From: Citrus sinensis | Taxonomy: Eukaryota; Streptophyta; Magnoliopsida; Sapindales; Rutaceae | Length of the DNA stretch: 64,000 nucleotides | Reading direction: 5' to 3' | NCBI RefSeq assembly: GCF_022201045.2 | Contig: NC_068558.1 | Location: forward strand, 39,017,501 to 39,081,500 | Shown: one piece after another, positions 60,353-64,000 of the stretch | Layout: each line of letters begins with the position of its first letter | How positions within the stretch are numbered: position 1 is the stretch's first letter | Position numbers and translations under genes: made by a program | Notes under the pieces: generated by a model | What the model saw: only the letters and a program-made list of their open reading frames with translations | Database searches by the model: none | Told to the model about the DNA's origin: nothing

Positions 60353-61085
60353 AGTTGGAATTTAAGAAGGTAATGTGATATTACTATTTTTTATTTTTAT
60401 ATATTCTCTATTATCTAATAAATAAAGAAAGTTTCTTTTAGATTTGACTTTTTATCTTCTCATAATTAATTTGATTGTTATTACACAATAACAATTATGT
60501 AAAGATTTTAATGAGGCATATTCTTTGTAATGAACATCTAAGCGGGAGTGTTATGAATTTATTAAAATAAATGCAGATGTTCATAACATATATCTCTTAG
60601 TCTCTCCACTATCTCCCATTAGAAATCTTTAGCTTCCCTATAACTCTCACTATCTCACAATGAATTATGATCCATAATTTTCATTAATTTCATAGAGTGA
60701 TTATGTAACTATAAAAGGAGAGCTCATATTTTTATTTTGTACACACACAATTAGAATGAATAAAATCACTCTATAATGTATTCTTTCATTTTATTCTTTA
60801 TCTTGCGTTACTTCTTTATTTGTATTGCTGGCTAATATCTTATTTATTTATTTGGAAAAAAGACACCTATTTACATTTGAGAAAATAGTCATAAAGACAT
60901 CCAAATTTTTAAAAACTATACAATTGCTCTACTCACACCATTATTCCCTATTTTGCACTGCCAAAATATTCTTGGATCGCTCCCACCGTTTCTCATGAAC
61001 AATATCGTATATATGAATAGTAGCATATACGTGAAAAATACACTTTACGTGAACAGTACCCTTAACTCCAAAAAATACAATCAAT

Positions 61086-61205
61086 AGCTTTGATACCGCT
61101 GTTGGGAAATTTATGGGTGAAGTAAATACGCAACTAAAGTGAAATTGAGAAATAATGAAACACAAAATCACATAGGGATACCCAAAATTATGTGGTTCGA
61201 CTTTT
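61086..61205 (-). mobile_element. Probable LTR-retrotransposon end with primer-binding site, minus strand
   Basis: On the minus strand an LTR end (...TTTCCCAACA) is followed immediately by GCGGTATCAAAGCT, close to the tRNA-Met primer site. The adjoining GTGGTTCGACTTTTAACC and CCTACGTCCACGGGCG segments are common inside plant LTRs. The other LTR end was not found, so the extent is uncertain (up to about 61600). Confidence 0.45.
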
Positions 61206-61912
61206 AACCTACGTCCACGGGCGAAAATAAAAAAAAAATATTTTACTAGTGAAAAAAAATTACAAATACAATAATATTTTAGCTCATTTCTCAAAATTTC
61301 AATACACTCAAATTCTAAAATTACTAAACTCTTTTCAAAATGAATCTAAAGAGGAAGAGAAAAAGTTGATGTTGAGGACGGAAAAGAAGCCCTCTATTTA
61401 TCGCTTCATTTCCTGTCCTTTTTTCAATTAAAATAATTATATTATTATTATTTTTTTCTTCGCCCTAAGCGGTGTGGCACCTCTTTTTCTTCCTTTTCCT
61501 TTTGTTTTTTTGTTCAAAGAAGCAACACCTCCTTCCTCAAAATGAGTGGACCTGCCTTCTAGAACGGTGTTGCCCACATGCCACTTTTGTCAATTATTTG
61601 ATTTTTTTTTTATTTCTTCAGTTCTTATCGGTTGAACTAGTTTACATTATGAGTAGTGCAATGTGTCCATAGATTATATGTGAGTGGTAATTTATCATAA
61701 ATATAGTGACATTTCATCCAGGAGTGCTTGTCCTTGTTGATAAATTGAAATTAGCGCAAACCTTGAGGACAGGCATGAAAAAATGAGAACACGAACATGA
61801 TTGGTGATGAGATATAATATAGATGAACCCCTGCCTTGACTGATTCAATACAAAGGGAGGAAAAAAGAAGGAAAACAGGAGCAAGCAAATAAGAAAGAAG
61901 CAAATTATAATC

Positions 61913-63819
61913 ATGGCTTCTACAGCTGATCAGGAAGAAGAGACAAATAATTTTTCATATGCAATGGAACTGGCAAGTGCTATAGTGCTACCTGCAGCTA
62001 TGCAAGCAGCAGTAGAGCTTGATGTGTTTGAGATTATAAGCAAAGCCGGTCCCGGTGCTAAGCTTTCGGTTTCCGAAATTGTGGCTCAAATTCCCTTAAA
62101 AGATAATAATCCTGAAGCTGCAGCCATGACGTTGGATCGGGTGCTGAGGCTGCTTGTCAGCTACAATGCTCTTCATTGCTCTTTTGTTGATGGACAAAGG
62201 CTCTACTCTCTTGCTCCTGTTTCAGCATACTTTGTTCGCAATAATCAAAACGGCGCGTCGTTGCGTCCCTACATGGCCTGGTGTCTCGACAAGGTCCTCA
62301 TGGATGGCTGGTATATAGAATTACTTTTTCTCTTTTCTTTTCTTTGCTAATTTTAGTAAATTAATGAAGATTATCAAAACCTTCTAGTTGTCTATATAAA
62401 AAAAAATTAATCATTGTCAGCTTCTACAAGGATAGTTATCTTCAATTATTTTACTTTTGTTGTGGTAAAAGACCAAAAAAGTTTAAAGCCCAAGCGTTTT
62501 TGAAATATGAAAGTAGAAAGGATTGATTGTAACAAACAATTAATAAAGTATTCTTTATCTTGGTTAATTATGCGGTCTAATTTTACAAACTAAGCTTCTA
62601 AAGTTGTTACTAGCTGCGTTTGGATTTTGGAAAATTCAGGTTTCTGTTGAAAGAACAAATTCTTGAAGGAGGAATGGCGTTTAATAAAGTGCACGGAATG
62701 GATATGTACGATTACATGGGCGTTGACTCAAGATTCAATGATGTTTTCAACAATGGAATGTCAAGCCACACTTCTGTCGTCATGGAGAAGGTCCTAGAAT
62801 CATACAAAGGCTTTGAACATGTTAAGAAGCTTGTTGATGTTGGCGGCGGCTTAGGAGCTACTCTTAACATGATAATTTCCAAATACCCTCATATTAAGGG
62901 TATTAATTATGATTTACCTCATGTTATTAAAAATGCCCCATCTTATCCTGGTATGTTACTTACAAAATTTATAATGTATTTTTGTTAATGATTCATTGAG
63001 ATACACGATAGCTAACAAAAATTATTATTATTATTTTTTTAATTTCAGGCATTGAACATGTAGGTGGAGACTTGTTTGAAAGTGTTCCTGAGGCAGATAC
63101 TATTTTTATGAAGGTTATATTGTGTGTTGTTTGAAATCATTGTTATAAGGAAAAATACAAAATTGATATAGGATAAATCACACTTTTTCTTCTAATATTT
63201 TGTAAGTTTACCTTGGCCCGTTACTCATTTGGTATTAAAATTTTCACAAAAACACTTAAAGGGAATATCAAAATATTATGAAAACTGTCAAAAAAAGGGG
63301 GGGGGGGGGGGGTAAAACTGTCTCTCTCTTTCTTTTTCTCTAGTTGTAAAGGGGTGGCCAAAGCCCAAATTGATTATTTAAAAACCATTGGACTAGCTCC
63401 TGTTGCAAAGTGTCAATCTTTCTGGATTATATACGTACGTTTTGTTCAATAATATAAATTGATCATAGATATTCAGATTAATAGATCTAATAAGAATTAA
63501 CATGAATATTATACTTTTGCAGTGGGTCCTTAATGGTTTTGATGATGAGCAGTCCTTGAAATTGTTGAAAAATTGTTACAAAGCTCTTCCGGATGGTGGG
63601 AAGTTGCTTAATGTTAATGCAGCATTTCCAGAAGTGCCTGAGAATAGCGCGACTTCAAGGGAGATCTCCCTCTTGGATACAATTTGTTTAATCCAAGTTC
63701 CTCACGGAAGAGAGCGGACCAAACATGAATACAGTGAATTAGCAATCAAAGCTGGATTTAAAGGCGTCAACTACGAATATGGTGCATGCAATTTATATGT
63801 TATGGAATTCCTCAAATAA
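61913..63819 (+). CDS. COMT-like O-methyltransferase with altered catalytic motif
   Basis: It belongs by family to the plant caffeate/5-hydroxyferulate O-methyltransferases, which use S-adenosylmethionine in lignin and phenolic synthesis. Exons 61913-62310, 62640-62950, 63049-63113 and 63523-63819 are in frame, GT-AG, and give 356 aa (family about 360-365). The N-terminal dimerisation domain ([20 protein letters not shown]) and the SAM site ([38 protein letters not shown]) are normal. After FMKW, the conserved L-H-D-W-S-D-E is here VLNGFDDEQ: the catalytic-base His is Asn, and Asp and Trp are also changed. The VxECILP-type segment carrying a catalytic Glu reads [10 protein letters not shown], so that Glu is Asn. 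The protein may bind SAM without normal methyl transfer, or use a different substrate. It lies 2.4 kb after 4CL, same strand. Confidence 0.9.
63297..63312. repeat. Poly-G run in intron 3 of the OMT-like gene
   Basis: An A run passes into sixteen consecutive G. Homopolymer length is prone to sequencing error and to mutation. Confidence 0.9.
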
Positions 63820-64000
63820 TAAATTGCTTTACTTGTATTAGGAAAGGTCTTCTCAACTCTCTTTGGGGTGTTACAAATTCTGGTATGTGTTAATTTTTCT
63901 TCTCGCCTTAGCTTTTCTGTACTCTTTTTCATCCTATAAGCATCTGTCTCTTAAAGGGAGATTGACTGCCTTGTAAGGTATCTCTTATGTAATATTTTCC

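Noticed and set aside
60540..60840. Possible solo LTR (TGTTATGAATTTATT start, ACTATAAAAGGAGAGC TATA-like box)
   Set aside because: No matching right end or 5-bp duplication could be located, so it was not listed as an element.
1..64000. CRISPR arrays, operons, riboswitches, integrons or phage-type defence systems
   Set aside because: The window is plant nuclear sequence with introns. The repeat arrays seen are minisatellites or transposon subterminal repeats without CRISPR spacer structure.

Overview
The window is plant nuclear DNA. It has intron-split genes with GT-AG (and a few GC-AG) splice sites, AT-rich introns, and a heavy load of Ty3, Copia, hAT, CACTA, LINE and SINE elements. The gene set and local gene order suggest a eudicot, probably a rosid such as Citrus; the species is inference.

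Layout. 1-6.4 kb is repeat territory: a SINE, a decayed CACTA element, a TIR element and a MITE. 6.4-20.7 kb carries the visible part of an NDUFA12 (complex I B17.2 subunit) gene. Its exons are separated by a 13.8 kb intron filled by a Ty3-type LTR element on the minus strand (6631-19002), which is itself interrupted by a gag-only Copia element (9982-16737). 23.5-29.5 kb is a complete 14-exon VGT1-type vacuolar glucose transporter (506 aa). 30.5-32.0 kb is a small basic protein gene (131 aa), and 33.2-36.6 kb is SMG9 on the minus strand (371 aa). 36.9-48.2 kb holds two related hAT transposons inserted 9 bp apart, the second containing a solo Copia LTR and an uninterrupted transposase. 48.6-50.2 kb is a 5'-truncated LINE lying just behind a candidate two-exon secreted cysteine-rich peptide gene (minus strand). 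51-54 kb has two more non-autonomous hAT elements. 54.7-59.5 kb is a complete 4-coumarate:CoA ligase gene (5 exons, 560 aa) with MYB-type AC elements upstream. 61.9-63.8 kb is a COMT-like O-methyltransferase (4 exons, 356 aa) whose catalytic His motif is altered.

How the genes relate. NDUFA12 and VGT1 are neighbours here as their counterparts are in Arabidopsis (At3g03100 and At3g03090), so this is conserved microsynteny and not a functional operon. 4CL and the OMT-like gene sit 2.4 kb apart on the same strand and belong to phenylpropanoid metabolism by family, but the OMT copy may not be a normal methyltransferase. Exon boundaries were set by hand from reading frame and splice consensus. Nothing here was checked by database search or RNA data.
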